This document shows, one piece after another, positions 16,255 to 24,936 of a DNA stretch of 39,765 nucleotides. Origin of the DNA: Acidobacteria bacterium RIFCSPLOWO2_02_FULL_61_28 (GTDB lineage Bacteria > Acidobacteriota > Terriglobia > 2-12-FULL-54-10). Location of the stretch: assembly GCA_001767035.1 (NCBI GenBank), contig MEKR01000123.1, positions 1 to 39,765 on the forward strand, given 5' to 3'. A program made the translations under genes and the position numbers. Numbering within the stretch: position 1 is the first letter of the stretch; the number at the start of each line of letters is the position of its first letter. The notes beneath the pieces are model-generated. The model worked only from the letters and a program-made list of their open reading frames with translations. It was not told the DNA's origin and did no database searches.

Positions 16255-16463
16255 GATTCCTCACCTAGCCAAAGAGTCACAGCGCGGCGGAGCAGCAACC
16301 CAAGAATCGCCACAGAAGCACAGAGAGAAATTCTAAATCCTAAACTCTAAATTCTAAACAATACTCAGACACCAAACACCAAACTCTTTGACATTTCAGG
16401 TTTGAGATTTGGGATTTTGCTTTTGGAATTTATGGTCTTCTCTCCGTGTCTCTGTTGCCCGAA
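16255..16463. repeat. AT-rich low-complexity spacer with tandem heptamers
   Basis: Between purD and purE. At 16331-16358 four tandem heptamers occur: TTCTAAA, TCCTAAA, CTCTAAA, TTCTAAA. They are followed by 'acaccaaacaccaaactc' and 'gagatttgggattttg' text, and flanked by 'cacagaagcacagagag' and 'tctccgtgtctctgttg'. Composition is strikingly unlike the flanking GC-rich genes. No ORF. Confidence 0.75.
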
Positions 16464-17756
16464 TCAAAGCGGCCGGGAACGCGCCAAACCCTTCCGGGCA
16501 ATATCCCGGCGGTAGTGCATCCCTTCGAAGTGCAGTTTGGACGTGGCATCGTAGACGGACTGAACGGCAGTGGCCAATGTTGACCCGCGCGCGGTTACTC
16601 CCAGAACTCGTCCGCCCGCCGTGGCGAAGCAGCCGTTGCGTTCGGAGGTTCCCGAATGAAAGAGCTTGGCGCCGACTGCTTCCGCCGCTTCGATGCCCGT
16701 GATCGGTTTCCCGGTTGCGTATTCTCCGGGATAGCCTCCCGAGCAGGCCACAACGCAAACACTCGCGCCCGGTTCCCAGTCGAACTTCGCGGTTCCGAGC
16801 GTGCCGGTCGAGACAGAAAGCAAGGTTTCGGCCAGGTCTCCCCGGAAGCGGTAGAGCAGCGCCTGCGTCTCCGGATCGCCGAAGCGAACATTATACTCAA
16901 GTACCTTAGGGCCGTCCGCCGTAATCATCAATCCGCAATAGAGAACGCCGCGGTAAACGATTCCTTCGTCCCGCAAGCCGTCGAGCGTCGGATAGACGAT
17001 TTCGTCGAGGATGTTCCGGGAAAGATATTCCGAGAGGATGCGGTCATCGCAATACGCACCCATGCCGCCGGTATTGGGTCCGAGATCATCGTCCCAGACG
17101 GCCTTGTGGTCCTGCGTTGGGACGAGCGGCACAACCGCCTGCCCGTCTGTGAGGACTTGGAAGGAGACTTCCTCACCGTCGAGTTTTTCTTCCAGGACGA
17201 TCCGTCGCCCGGCCTCACCCACCAGACGACCGGAGAGGAGGGCATCGAGAACCGCGCGGGCCTGCAACGGTTCGGAAGCGACGACCACGCCTTTGCCGGC
17301 GGCCAGTCCATCGGCTTTGAGCACTACCGGCCCTCCCCAACGGCCCAGGGCTGCTTCGGCGGTCGCGCGGTCGTCGCACACGACGAAGTCGGCCGTCGGA
17401 ATCCGGTGACGCCGCAGGAACTGTTTCGCAAAGATTTTGCTTGCTTCGAGCTGAGCCGCGGCCTGGACTGGCCCTGCCACGCGCAATCCCCGCGCGAGCA
17501 ACGCATCCGCCAGCCCTGCGGCCAGCGGAGCTTCGGGTCCCACCACCGTGAGGTCCGCGCCGAGTTCGACGGCGAGGTCGGCCAGTTGCCGGGGATCCTT
17601 GAGGGCCGCTGGGAGGTCCGCTGGCTTGCAACTGGCCTCTCGCGCGATCCCCGCATTGCCGGGGACGCAGAAAACCTGTTCGACAGAGGGACTTTGGCGA
17701 ATCTTCCACACCAGCGCGTGCTCGCGGCCTCCGGAACCGATCACCAATACTTTCAC
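16464..17756 (-). CDS. purD: Phosphoribosylamine--glycine ligase (GAR synthetase)
   Basis: The protein is 430 residues, GTG start with GGGAGAAATC upstream. The N-terminal Rossmann-like subdomain is MKVLVIGSGGREHALVWKI. The GPEAPLAAGLADAL segment follows, then the ATP-grasp core: SKIFAKQFLRRHRIPTADF, GGPVVLKADGLAAGKGVVVA, and the metal-binding LEYNVRFGDPETQ. The DDLGPNTGGMGAY motif is specific to PurD. It joins glycine to 5-phosphoribosylamine with ATP. Length is normal. It starts 20 bases after the SH3-domain lipoprotein gene ends, so the two are probably cotranscribed. Confidence 0.96.
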   Translation of the reverse strand: MKVLVIGSGGREHALVWKIRQSPSVEQVFCVPGNAGIAREASCKPADLPAALKDPRQLADLAVELGADLTVVGPEAPLAAGLADALLARGLRVAGPVQAAAQLEASKIFAKQFLRRHRIPTADFVVCDDRATAEAALGRWGGPVVLKADGLAAGKGVVVASEPLQARAVLDALLSGRLVGEAGRRIVLEEKLDGEEVSFQVLTDGQAVVPLVPTQDHKAVWDDDLGPNTGGMGAYCDDRILSEYLSRNILDEIVYPTLDGLRDEGIVYRGVLYCGLMITADGPKVLEYNVRFGDPETQALLYRFRGDLAETLLSVSTGTLGTAKFDWEPGASVCVVACSGGYPGEYATGKPITGIEAAEAVGAKLFHSGTSERNGCFATAGGRVLGVTARGSTLATAVQSVYDATSKLHFEGMHYRRDIARKGLARSRPL

Positions 17757-17776
17757 GAGATTTCTCCCGGCAGGAT

Positions 17777-18826
17777 TCAGGGCGTGCGCCGCACCATTCG
17801 GCCTGCCATCACATAGGCTTTCTCGAACCGCTTGCCGGTCTCATCCTCCCGTTGCAAGGCAAACGAAGGAGCAGGGCCGCCGGGAGTTTCCTGGCTGCCC
17901 ACCCGAATGGGGTAAAAACCGATGAGGTTTCGCTCGCGGTACGCGGTCTCGTAGCGATCCCGGGCCGGGTTCCAAACAAACACGCGGATTTCATCAAAAT
18001 CAAACGGAAACCCGCTCACAGGACGGATGGAAGCCCACAAGTACCAGGGACGTTCGACTCCGTCATCCATCTCGCGGTGAATCACGAACCACGCCCGAAT
18101 CCGGAGTCCCTCCCGGTACCGCGCAACCTCCACGGGCACGTTCATATCCAAGAAATTTTCGAGAAGCCACCCGGTCCTGCCGCGGGAAGCCCGCACCAGG
18201 AACCAATCCTCCAGCGGTTGCACGGCCAAATCCGCAGAGGCCGGAGGCTCCAAACCCTCCTCGGCGGGAGGACTGCTGCGGCTTGGGAGTGAGGGGGAAG
18301 GGCGCTCCGCAACGCGATGAGCCACCACGTCCATTTCCTCCCCTTCCGGGAGGCGGTAAAACGTTTCTGCCTCGCGGCGCGGCTCGAGATGCAGATTGGC
18401 TTCCCGGCGCAGAAGCGCCTTTCCTTGCGACGGGAGTGACCCCGCCTGAGCGGCGACAGATCGAAACTGGTCGTGCACCTCCCGGGGAGCCAGAAGCCGG
18501 GACTGGACCCAGCCCGTTTGGCCGCGGGCCGAACGGACCTGTGCCCAGCGGGGCCGCTTCGCCAGCACTTCGACCTCCTCGCCGCTCTCCAGATTCCCGG
18601 TCAAATTCGCTGCGGGACCCAGTTGATCCCGGAGCGGCACGGCTGCCCCCCGGACATAGGCGATTTCGCGCGGCGGCGTCGTCGCCGGTCCGGAACATCC
18701 CGCCGCCGTCAATCCCAAACACACAGCCAGACCGATCCCATAGAAACGAGAGAGAGAGTCGGATTCAAAGAAATGCCGGAACAACACCGCGTTCGCCGAT
18801 TCTCCATTGTAGCAACAAGTGCGCAT
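17777..18826 (-). CDS. SH3b-domain lipoprotein
   Basis: The protein is 349 residues from the ATG at 18826; a GTG at 18787, with TGGAGAA 12 bases upstream, would give a more typical signal-peptide length. Open frame further upstream is a shadow of pfkA. A hydrophobic stretch (FYGIGLAVCLGLTAAGC) ends in a lipobox, LTAAGC, with Cys44, so export and lipidation are likely. Two bacterial SH3-type domains follow. The first (about 52-115) has VPLRDQL..TGNLESGEEVEVLAKRPRWAQVRSARGQTGWVQSRLL; the second (about 140-220) ends WFLVRASRGRTGWLLENFL. The C-terminal 120 residues (RIRAWFVIHREMDDGVERPWYLWASIRP.., FAFDEIRVFVWNPARDRYETAYRERNL-like) are a beta-rich domain I do not recognise. SH3b domains often bind peptidoglycan. 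A cell-envelope role is inference. Confidence 0.82.
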   Translation of the reverse strand: MRTCCYNGESANAVLFRHFFESDSLSRFYGIGLAVCLGLTAAGCSGPATTPPREIAYVRGAAVPLRDQLGPAANLTGNLESGEEVEVLAKRPRWAQVRSARGQTGWVQSRLLAPREVHDQFRSVAAQAGSLPSQGKALLRREANLHLEPRREAETFYRLPEGEEMDVVAHRVAERPSPSLPSRSSPPAEEGLEPPASADLAVQPLEDWFLVRASRGRTGWLLENFLDMNVPVEVARYREGLRIRAWFVIHREMDDGVERPWYLWASIRPVSGFPFDFDEIRVFVWNPARDRYETAYRERNLIGFYPIRVGSQETPGGPAPSFALQREDETGKRFEKAYVMAGRMVRRTP

Positions 18827-18920
18827 GGAACGCCATCCAACCACGGTTTCGCGGGGACCGGCGCGCCCTGTCTTGCTCGGGAGGCAGGATCGTTTTCTGC
18901 GTTCGCAGGATGGATTCTCT

Positions 18921-20015
18921 TCAATCTCCGAAGGAGACTCCCAAGGACCGGGCCGTTCCGACGAACTGGCCGTTGGGGTCCACGGTCTTGAGAACGCCCA
19001 CCGCTTCCTCCAGCGGAGTGGACTGAATCGAACCGCTTTGCAAGCAGACCATGCGGCCAAATTCTCCGCGCGCCACCAGGTCCACGGCTGCAGCCCCGAA
19101 CCGCGATCCCAGGACGCGATCGAAGGGAGACGGGGAACCGCCGCGTTGGATGTGGCCCAGCACGGTGACGCGGGTTTCGCGGCCGGCGTGACGTCCGACC
19201 AAAGCGCCGAGCGCATTGGCCACCGTTCCGGGCCGGGGCGTATTCCGGCGTTCCTCCGAAAATGGGAACAGGGGATGGCCGTCAATGGTGCGGCAGCCTT
19301 CCGCCACGACAATAATGCTGAAGTGCCGGCCCGCGGCGGCCCGCTGCTCGATCTTGTCGCAGATCTTCTCGAGCGAGAATGGCACCTCCGGAATCAGAAT
19401 GACATCCGCGCCGCCCGCGATCCCCGATTGCAACGCGATCCAGCCCGCGTCCCGGCCCATCACTTCGACCACCATGATGCGGTGATGACTTTCGGCCGTG
19501 GTGTGGAGCTTGTCAATGGCGTCCGTGGCGGTGCGCAGCGCCGTATCGAATCCAAACGTAACTTCCGTCGCCGAAAGGTCGTTGTCAATGGTCTTGGGGA
19601 CCCCCACGACCTGGGCGCCCCGCCGGAACAACTCCAGGGCAATTTTCTGCGTGCCGTCTCCTCCCACCACCACCAACGCGTCCAGCCCAATCTTGGCAAG
19701 GTTGGCGAGCAGCAGAGGGGAAACGTCCTTCACAACCGTCTGCCCGTTTTCGCGCATGGGATAGGCGAACGGATTGCCTCGGTTGGAAGTCCCCAGGATG
19801 GTCCCGCCTCGCACCAGAATCCCGCTAATATCCCCGGCCCCGAGAGGACGAATCTTCTCCGGCCAGATGAGGCCGTCATAGCCGTCCGGAATCCCCAACA
19901 CGGTCCAACCATAGCGGATCATCGCCGCTTTCACCACCGCGCGGATGACGGCATTCAGCCCAGGGCAATCGCCCCCTCCCGTCAAAATTCCAATGGTTTT
20001 CACTGGCTTGCTCAT
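18921..20015 (-). CDS. pfkA: 6-phosphofructokinase (group III type)
   Basis: The protein is 364 residues, with AGGAGGAACACC directly before the ATG. ILTGGGDCPGLNAVIR (10-25) and GTSNRGNPF bind nucleotide or phosphate. GGDGT is at 118-122 and the catalytic PKTIDNDL at 140-147; MGRDAGWIA and VLGHIQRGGSPSPFDR complete the fold. Family knowledge: Gly in the GGDG position favours ATP, while Lys in PKTIDND (Gly in classical ATP enzymes) is shared with PPi-dependent forms. This Gly/Lys combination is that of group III enzymes such as actinobacterial ATP-PFK. ATP is therefore the likely donor, but it is not certain. It catalyses the committed step of glycolysis. Confidence 0.95.
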   Translation of the reverse strand: MSKPVKTIGILTGGGDCPGLNAVIRAVVKAAMIRYGWTVLGIPDGYDGLIWPEKIRPLGAGDISGILVRGGTILGTSNRGNPFAYPMRENGQTVVKDVSPLLLANLAKIGLDALVVVGGDGTQKIALELFRRGAQVVGVPKTIDNDLSATEVTFGFDTALRTATDAIDKLHTTAESHHRIMVVEVMGRDAGWIALQSGIAGGADVILIPEVPFSLEKICDKIEQRAAAGRHFSIIVVAEGCRTIDGHPLFPFSEERRNTPRPGTVANALGALVGRHAGRETRVTVLGHIQRGGSPSPFDRVLGSRFGAAAVDLVARGEFGRMVCLQSGSIQSTPLEEAVGVLKTVDPNGQFVGTARSLGVSFGD

Positions 20016-20094
20016 GGTGTTCCTCCTTCTCCCTCTCTAAAAAACCCTAGCAACTCCCGGCTGGATGGCAGTCCCGTGGGCGAATTGCTGGCCG

Positions 20095-22941
20095 TCAGAA
20101 ATTGACGCGCACCGAGAGTTGCGTGACGCGGCCTCGATTCACCGTGTTGGTGATCTGGCCGAAAAACGGACTGGTGAGATTAAATCCGGGCTTATCAAAT
20201 TGCGCGTGATTGAACAGGTTCAAAAACGCGGCCCGGAATAGCACCGAGGCTTCACCCCACCGCCGGAATCGAAATGCTTTTCCGATGGAAACGTTCCAAT
20301 TGCTGGTTCCGTCCTTGCGAAACACGTTAAAGCCGATGTTGCCGCGCCCGCCCGGGGGGATGCGGGTATCGAAATCCGCCCGCCGCAGCAAGGCCACGGA
20401 GGTATCGGGGTTGTCGAAGCTCTGGCCCAGGATCGCCGGATTGAGCAGGTTGGGGCGGTCGTGGAGAACGCCATCCACGTTGCCCAGGCCGGGCGCGTCC
20501 GCGGTGTGCGCGTGCCACGGCAGTCCCGACTGGAACACCGTCGTCCCGGAAACCTCCCAGTCCCGCAGCAGCAGCCCCTTCCATCCGGAAATATGTCCGA
20601 CGGAGGGAAGAGCGACGGTGTAGAAAACGGTCAGGTTGTGCGGCGAATCGAAGAGGCTCCAACCCTTCAAATCGTCCTCCCGGGAGGTGAACTCGGAACT
20701 CAAAATGCCCATCTCCGGCGGATTCTCGACGCCCGAAGCGGTATTCGTAAAGTCTCCGCCCAGGTCAATGCTCTTGCTGAACGTGTACGTGGCGCGGAAG
20801 GCTACGCCGCGGCTCAGCCGCTTCTCCAGCGCAACCTGCGCGGCATCATAATACGCATTGCCGTTGCTTGCAATCTCCGTGATGTCGTAGTAGCGAGGGT
20901 CGGGCCGCCGTTCATCAATGTTGGCCGTGGTAGGCTCGAGGCCGGGGACCGGCCGCGCCCGGTTGTAGATGTTCTGTGTGTAGAGATGGAACGAGCGGCT
21001 GCCGAGATAGGCCAGGCGCAGGAAGAGCGCCCCCGGCAGGTTGCCCTCCACGGCCAGCGTGTATTGATGGGAATACGGCGTCACCAAATCCGGGGAGATG
21101 CGGTGGAGGGCCGAACGCTCTCCCGCTCCGGTCTGCTCGTGGGCAATCGAGAGCAGTCGCGTAATGTCGGGCGCGGCAACTTGAACGGTTCGGATTGCCG
21201 GTGGATTGAACCGGGCAAACTGGTACGTCACGGGGAACACGCTTCCGTAGGAAATCCCGTACCCGCCGCGCACGATCATGTCTCCGTCCCCCGGCCTCCA
21301 GGCAAAGCCAACGCGGGGAGCAAAATTTGTCCCGTCCGTGGAATAACCCGGCTGGGTTAATTCGTTTACTTCGGTTGGCGCGGTTTGAAGCTCGTAGCGC
21401 AGGCCCATGCTCAGACTCAGGGCCGGAGTCAGGCGGATTTGATCTCCGATATAGAAAAAGTGTTCCCAACTGCGGAACCCCCGGTAGAGGTTCCCCAGCG
21501 TAATGTTCAACTGCGAGGGCTTTCCCAGAAGATAATTCTCAATCTCGGAGCGGCCAAAGTCAGCGGCGAAAATCAAGGTTCCCCGGCTGCGGTCGCTTTG
21601 CAGGTCATTCACCTGTGCGCGCGCGATCCCCCAGCCCGCCTTGATTGAGTGCCGGCCCGTAATCTTCGTCGCCCCGGCGTAGAGTTGAAACCGGTTCTGA
21701 ACGCGCAAGCGCGGGAACTGAGTTCCCGGCCCGAGGTCCTGCAAGGCATCCGCCTTGAAATCCACGTCGGGGACGGCCGCCCCGAATCCCAGAGCCGAAA
21801 ACAAATTCCGGTAGCGCTCGGTCAGGGTCAAGGCGGCAGCCGCGCGGTCGAAGTCGAATCCGAGCTGCCCGACGGCGCTCGGCGAGAAGTTATACATGAG
21901 GCCCGAGCGCAACCCTTGATTCCGCAGGTCCGTTCGCGGGTTGCGCCCGATCACCAGCTCGAAGGGGTCCTCCGCATAGTCCGCGATGGAATAGCGGAAG
22001 GCGAGGGCGCTCGACTCCGCCGGCTTGAAATCCAATCGAAAAAAGCCTTCCCGGTTGGCGATCTCTTGCGGGGCGTTGGTGTTCAATTGCCGCTCCGTCA
22101 CTTGCGGCAAGTTGGGCAGTTCGGCAGGAAACGCTCCGAGGAGGCTCCCCAGAATCGCCCGGCCACTCGAACTGTCCGACCGCGGAGACCGCTCGCCAGC
22201 CAGGGGGACTTGGACGTTTCCGTTGACGTTGCTCGAATCGCGCAGCCGCCCATACCGGGCCGAGAGCGACAGCCGATCCGCGACCACAGGGCCTCCCGCT
22301 GACAATTCAAATTGGTTCGCGCGCGAAGACCGCAGGCGTCCCACGTTGAAAAACGGGCGCGCGTTGAGGATGCTGTTTTCGAGCGACTGCCCCACCGAAT
22401 AGGTCCAGCGGGACGCCGGAGACCGGCGGTTCAGCACCGTGAATTCATTCAGCGGAGCGCCGTACTCCGCTCCCAAGTAATTCCGTTCCGGCAGAAACTC
22501 GCCGATATATTGCGGATCGGCCCCGCGCACAATCGTGAGCCGTTTGCGCAGGGCGTTCAAGTCCATGCGATAGAGAAAGATGTTGGGATTGCCTTCGTCC
22601 CGAGGGCCGGGGGCTTGGCCCGGAGAGATCGGCAGCCGGAAGTCAATGCGGACCGAACTGTCGGCCGTGCCGACAACAATCTCGCGGCGCAGCGACGGCG
22701 GGCCTTCCGGCCCCGTGATGTGGACCGAGTAAACGCCTTCTTCGAGATCGGGGACCGTATAAGTGCCGTCGGCCTTGGTCAGCACGGCCCGGCGAAACTG
22801 CTTTTCCTCTTTCTCAACCGCCACCCGGGCTTCCGCCACGGGCAGGCCCTGGGTGGTCAGCACGCGCCCTCGAATTTCGCCTGCTTGCGCAGCCAGAACA
22901 CTCCCCAAGACAGCCAGCACACTCGAGCGAAGCAGTTTCAT
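20095..22941 (-). CDS. Oar-like TonB-dependent receptor with N-terminal carboxypeptidase-regulatory domain
   Basis: The protein is 948 residues from the ATG at 22941, which has AAGGTGA about 12 bases upstream. The signal peptide is MKLLRSSVLAVLGSVLAAQA. Residues about 22-105 form a carboxypeptidase-regulatory-like beta-sandwich (GEIRGRVLTTQGLPVAEARVAV.., ADGTYTVPDLEEGVYSVHITGPEG). A large beta-barrel follows, with many YxLxxQ/aromatic-ended strands (YSVGQSLENSILNARPFF, RFQLYAGATKITGRHSIKAGWG, PALSLSMGLRYELQTAPTEVN, VAFRATYTFSKSIDLG). The terminal strand VTQLSVRVNF ends in Phe as outer-membrane proteins do. This is the Oar-type receptor expanded in Acidobacteriota, imported or exported substrates mostly unknown. 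No obvious plug TonB box was recognised. Single gene. Confidence 0.92.
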   Translation of the reverse strand: MKLLRSSVLAVLGSVLAAQAGEIRGRVLTTQGLPVAEARVAVEKEEKQFRRAVLTKADGTYTVPDLEEGVYSVHITGPEGPPSLRREIVVGTADSSVRIDFRLPISPGQAPGPRDEGNPNIFLYRMDLNALRKRLTIVRGADPQYIGEFLPERNYLGAEYGAPLNEFTVLNRRSPASRWTYSVGQSLENSILNARPFFNVGRLRSSRANQFELSAGGPVVADRLSLSARYGRLRDSSNVNGNVQVPLAGERSPRSDSSSGRAILGSLLGAFPAELPNLPQVTERQLNTNAPQEIANREGFFRLDFKPAESSALAFRYSIADYAEDPFELVIGRNPRTDLRNQGLRSGLMYNFSPSAVGQLGFDFDRAAAALTLTERYRNLFSALGFGAAVPDVDFKADALQDLGPGTQFPRLRVQNRFQLYAGATKITGRHSIKAGWGIARAQVNDLQSDRSRGTLIFAADFGRSEIENYLLGKPSQLNITLGNLYRGFRSWEHFFYIGDQIRLTPALSLSMGLRYELQTAPTEVNELTQPGYSTDGTNFAPRVGFAWRPGDGDMIVRGGYGISYGSVFPVTYQFARFNPPAIRTVQVAAPDITRLLSIAHEQTGAGERSALHRISPDLVTPYSHQYTLAVEGNLPGALFLRLAYLGSRSFHLYTQNIYNRARPVPGLEPTTANIDERRPDPRYYDITEIASNGNAYYDAAQVALEKRLSRGVAFRATYTFSKSIDLGGDFTNTASGVENPPEMGILSSEFTSREDDLKGWSLFDSPHNLTVFYTVALPSVGHISGWKGLLLRDWEVSGTTVFQSGLPWHAHTADAPGLGNVDGVLHDRPNLLNPAILGQSFDNPDTSVALLRRADFDTRIPPGGRGNIGFNVFRKDGTSNWNVSIGKAFRFRRWGEASVLFRAAFLNLFNHAQFDKPGFNLTSPFFGQITNTVNRGRVTQLSVRVNF

Positions 22942-23086
22942 CGGGAACATGTCACCTTGATTGCGGGCGCTATAACTCACTCATTATATTCCCCCCATTG
23001 GCGCGCTGCCAGAAGAACGTGAGACAGGAAATTCCCGCAACTCCGCGCGTGACGATGGCTCGGTCCCAAACAGGCGCAGGACCCCG

Positions 23087-24220
23087 CTATGGTTGGAGCA
23101 TCCCGGAGCTGACCACGCGGCCCTGCTTGTCTAGGGAAACCCGGAAGGTAAACGGATTGGCGCGGCCTCCGCGCGGCCCATAGAATTGGAGGTCCGTGTA
23201 TTCCAGGACATGGAATCCATTCTCTTCCCGGTAAGTCACCCACGGAAAGCGGGCGAACCAAAGGAACGTCTGCACGTCGGCGAGCGATTTGGACTTCTCG
23301 AGGTAGAAACTGCTTTGGGCGTTGGGGAAAAAGCGGTAGGAAGGCGGCGCCGGGTCGGTCAAGCGAAAGGAGATGCGGTAAATTCCCGCGGGCGTCTGCG
23401 CCAGCCCGGACCACCAACTGAGCGACGGCGGGGCAGGCAAGGCTGCCACGCGCTCCACTCTGGCTCCGGTGCTGCGGACGAATTCCTCCACGCGTGCCAG
23501 CGCCGCCCGGTGGGCGACCCCGCATAGGATCAGATACACAGCGAGCGTGGCGACTCCCACCCGGCAGAATGCGGCGCGGGACCAGCGGAAGCCCCGTCCG
23601 CCAACCGACGGCGCCCAAAGCAGCAAGCCTATCAGACCCGAAGCGGTGACCACGGCCCACGCAGAAAGAGGCAATTGCAACGCTGCGGCGAGCCAAACCG
23701 CGACGGCCCCCACCAAGCTTACCGAAAGCCAAGCGATCAATCCACGGCGCGAGGCCATGCCGGGAGTCGAGTACACCCAGGCAAGCAACTGTGGCAGCAA
23801 GACGATGGTCGTGAGAATCAGGTCCACGATGAAGGTGAGGTCCCAGGCGAAGCGATCCCGGCTCCACGGAGCGAGGATCATGGTGCCATACGAAGTGATG
23901 AGGTCGAGGCCGATATGGAGCGCGATGCCGATCCCATACAAGCCGGAAAAGAGGAGCCAGCCGCGACGGCCCTTCCAGGGAGGCGAGGTCAGGCAGGCGA
24001 GCAGCAAGGCCCAGACCGGAAGCATCAGGAAGGAATGCGTGACGCCGCGATGCGTCTCCAGCCAGGCCAGGCGGCTGTCCGCGAAGAACTGGGCGAACCC
24101 GTCGCTATCGGGAAAGACGCCCCCGAACGTCACCGCCAGCATTGCCAGGCGGCTTTCCCGTTCCGGGACGAACGATTTCGCCACCAGCGCGCCAGCAATT
24201 CCGTGCGTAATAGTGTCCAC
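23087..24220 (-). CDS. DUF457/YdjM-family membrane-bound metal-dependent hydrolase
   Basis: The protein is 377 residues with a GTG start (24220) and no clear Shine-Dalgarno. The N-terminus MDTITHGIAGALVAKSF (His6), GGVFPDSDGF (Asp38, Asp40) and ETHRGVTHSFLML (His57, His62) form the conserved His/Asp set of the YdjM/DUF457 family. ALHIGLDLITSYGT follows. Five or more hydrophobic spans cover residues about 60-250. The C-terminal 120 residues are soluble (WWSGLAQTPAGIYRISFRLTDPAPPSYRFFPN.., WFARFPWVTYREENGFHVLEYTDLQFYGPRGGRANPFTF). Family knowledge: predicted metal-dependent integral membrane hydrolases; a cellular role is not established. It is downstream of infA on the same strand with about 178 bases between them. 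Confidence 0.88.
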   Translation of the reverse strand: MDTITHGIAGALVAKSFVPERESRLAMLAVTFGGVFPDSDGFAQFFADSRLAWLETHRGVTHSFLMLPVWALLLACLTSPPWKGRRGWLLFSGLYGIGIALHIGLDLITSYGTMILAPWSRDRFAWDLTFIVDLILTTIVLLPQLLAWVYSTPGMASRRGLIAWLSVSLVGAVAVWLAAALQLPLSAWAVVTASGLIGLLLWAPSVGGRGFRWSRAAFCRVGVATLAVYLILCGVAHRAALARVEEFVRSTGARVERVAALPAPPSLSWWSGLAQTPAGIYRISFRLTDPAPPSYRFFPNAQSSFYLEKSKSLADVQTFLWFARFPWVTYREENGFHVLEYTDLQFYGPRGGRANPFTFRVSLDKQGRVVSSGMLQP

Positions 24221-24398
24221 GAGGTAATTCTAAGGGATCAAACTCGCGAGAGGGGAACAAAAAGGCAAACGCACAAGCGCAGCGATTTTCTTCTTACTCG
24301 GCTTTACTCCAGGAGGTACTGTTCAGGCTCGCACTCCGGTGGTCATCGTTCCTCCCCAAATTCAAGAGGCACCGTCTCCGCCGCCGGCCGGATCAGCC

Positions 24399-24671
24399 TT
24401 AGCGGAAGCGGTAGGTAATCCGGCCCCGCGTGAGGTCGTAGGGAGAAAGTTCGAGCGTCACCCGGTCTCCCGGAAGGATGCGGATGCGATTCTTGCGCAG
24501 CCGGCCCGCCAGATGCGCCAGGACCAACTGCTTGCGCTGTTCTAGTTCCACGCTGAACATTCCACCGGGAAACTTCTCCAGCACCGTCCCGGAGACCTCG
24601 ATCCCTTCTTCTTTGATGTTTTCGTCGGCGCCGGGCCGATCTTTCTTTTCTTTGAAACGAGCCTTTGCCAT
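24399..24671 (-). CDS. infA: Translation initiation factor IF-1 with N-terminal extension
   Basis: The protein is 90 residues, with AAGGAGCGT before the ATG. The S1/OB-fold core is clear: [67 protein letters not shown]. Normal IF-1 is about 72 residues and begins almost at the core; here a charged lead of about 18 residues ([19 protein letters not shown]) precedes it, and the strong ribosome site supports that longer start. It binds the 30S A site during initiation. It is outside the usual ribosomal-protein (spc/alpha) setting, so it may be a second, divergent copy; that needs the rest of the genome to decide. Confidence 0.92.
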   Translation of the reverse strand: MAKARFKEKKDRPGADENIKEEGIEVSGTVLEKFPGGMFSVELEQRKQLVLAHLAGRLRKNRIRILPGDRVTLELSPYDLTRGRITYRFR

Positions 24672-24818
24672 ACGCTCCTTGTGTTTCCAAAATCCGTCTT
24701 GCGGTAAAACGCTTTGCGGACCGGGAAGATTTTCCGTGCCGACGCCCCTTCAGAGCGAAAGCGTCCTGCGGATTATCCTAGCACTCCGCCGGTCCCGGAG
24801 TCGAGCGTTTCCGGACGG

Positions 24819-24916
24819 TATGTCAGAGCCGCGACCACATCAGAGCCGCGACTGCAAGGGAGCGGTGGCCTTCCCCACACCGACCGCTTGCTTACCCTTC
24901 GGCTCCGCTCAGGGCA
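24819..24916. repeat. Inverted/dispersed repeat between glgB and infA
   Basis: Two tandem 'tcagagccgcgac' words begin at about 24819 and 24839. The arm GAGCCGCGACTGCAAGGGAG (from about 24841) is an imperfect inverted match of ACCGACCGCTTGCTTAC..GGCTC (to about 24905), so the stretch can fold back. It also holds a copy of the dispersed CTTCGGCTCCGCTCAGGGCAGG motif (24896-24917). The 265-base gap here contains no gene. Confidence 0.6.
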
Positions 24917-24936
24917 GGCGCGCGCGGCTCGGATTG

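Noticed and set aside
16331..16358. True telomere or linear chromosome end
   Set aside because: Only four degenerate units, internal between purine genes.
18827..19312. Upstream extension of the SH3 lipoprotein open frame to 511 residues
   Set aside because: It overlaps pfkA in another frame on the same strand, has no protein pattern, and would bury the lipoprotein signal peptide far from the N-terminus.
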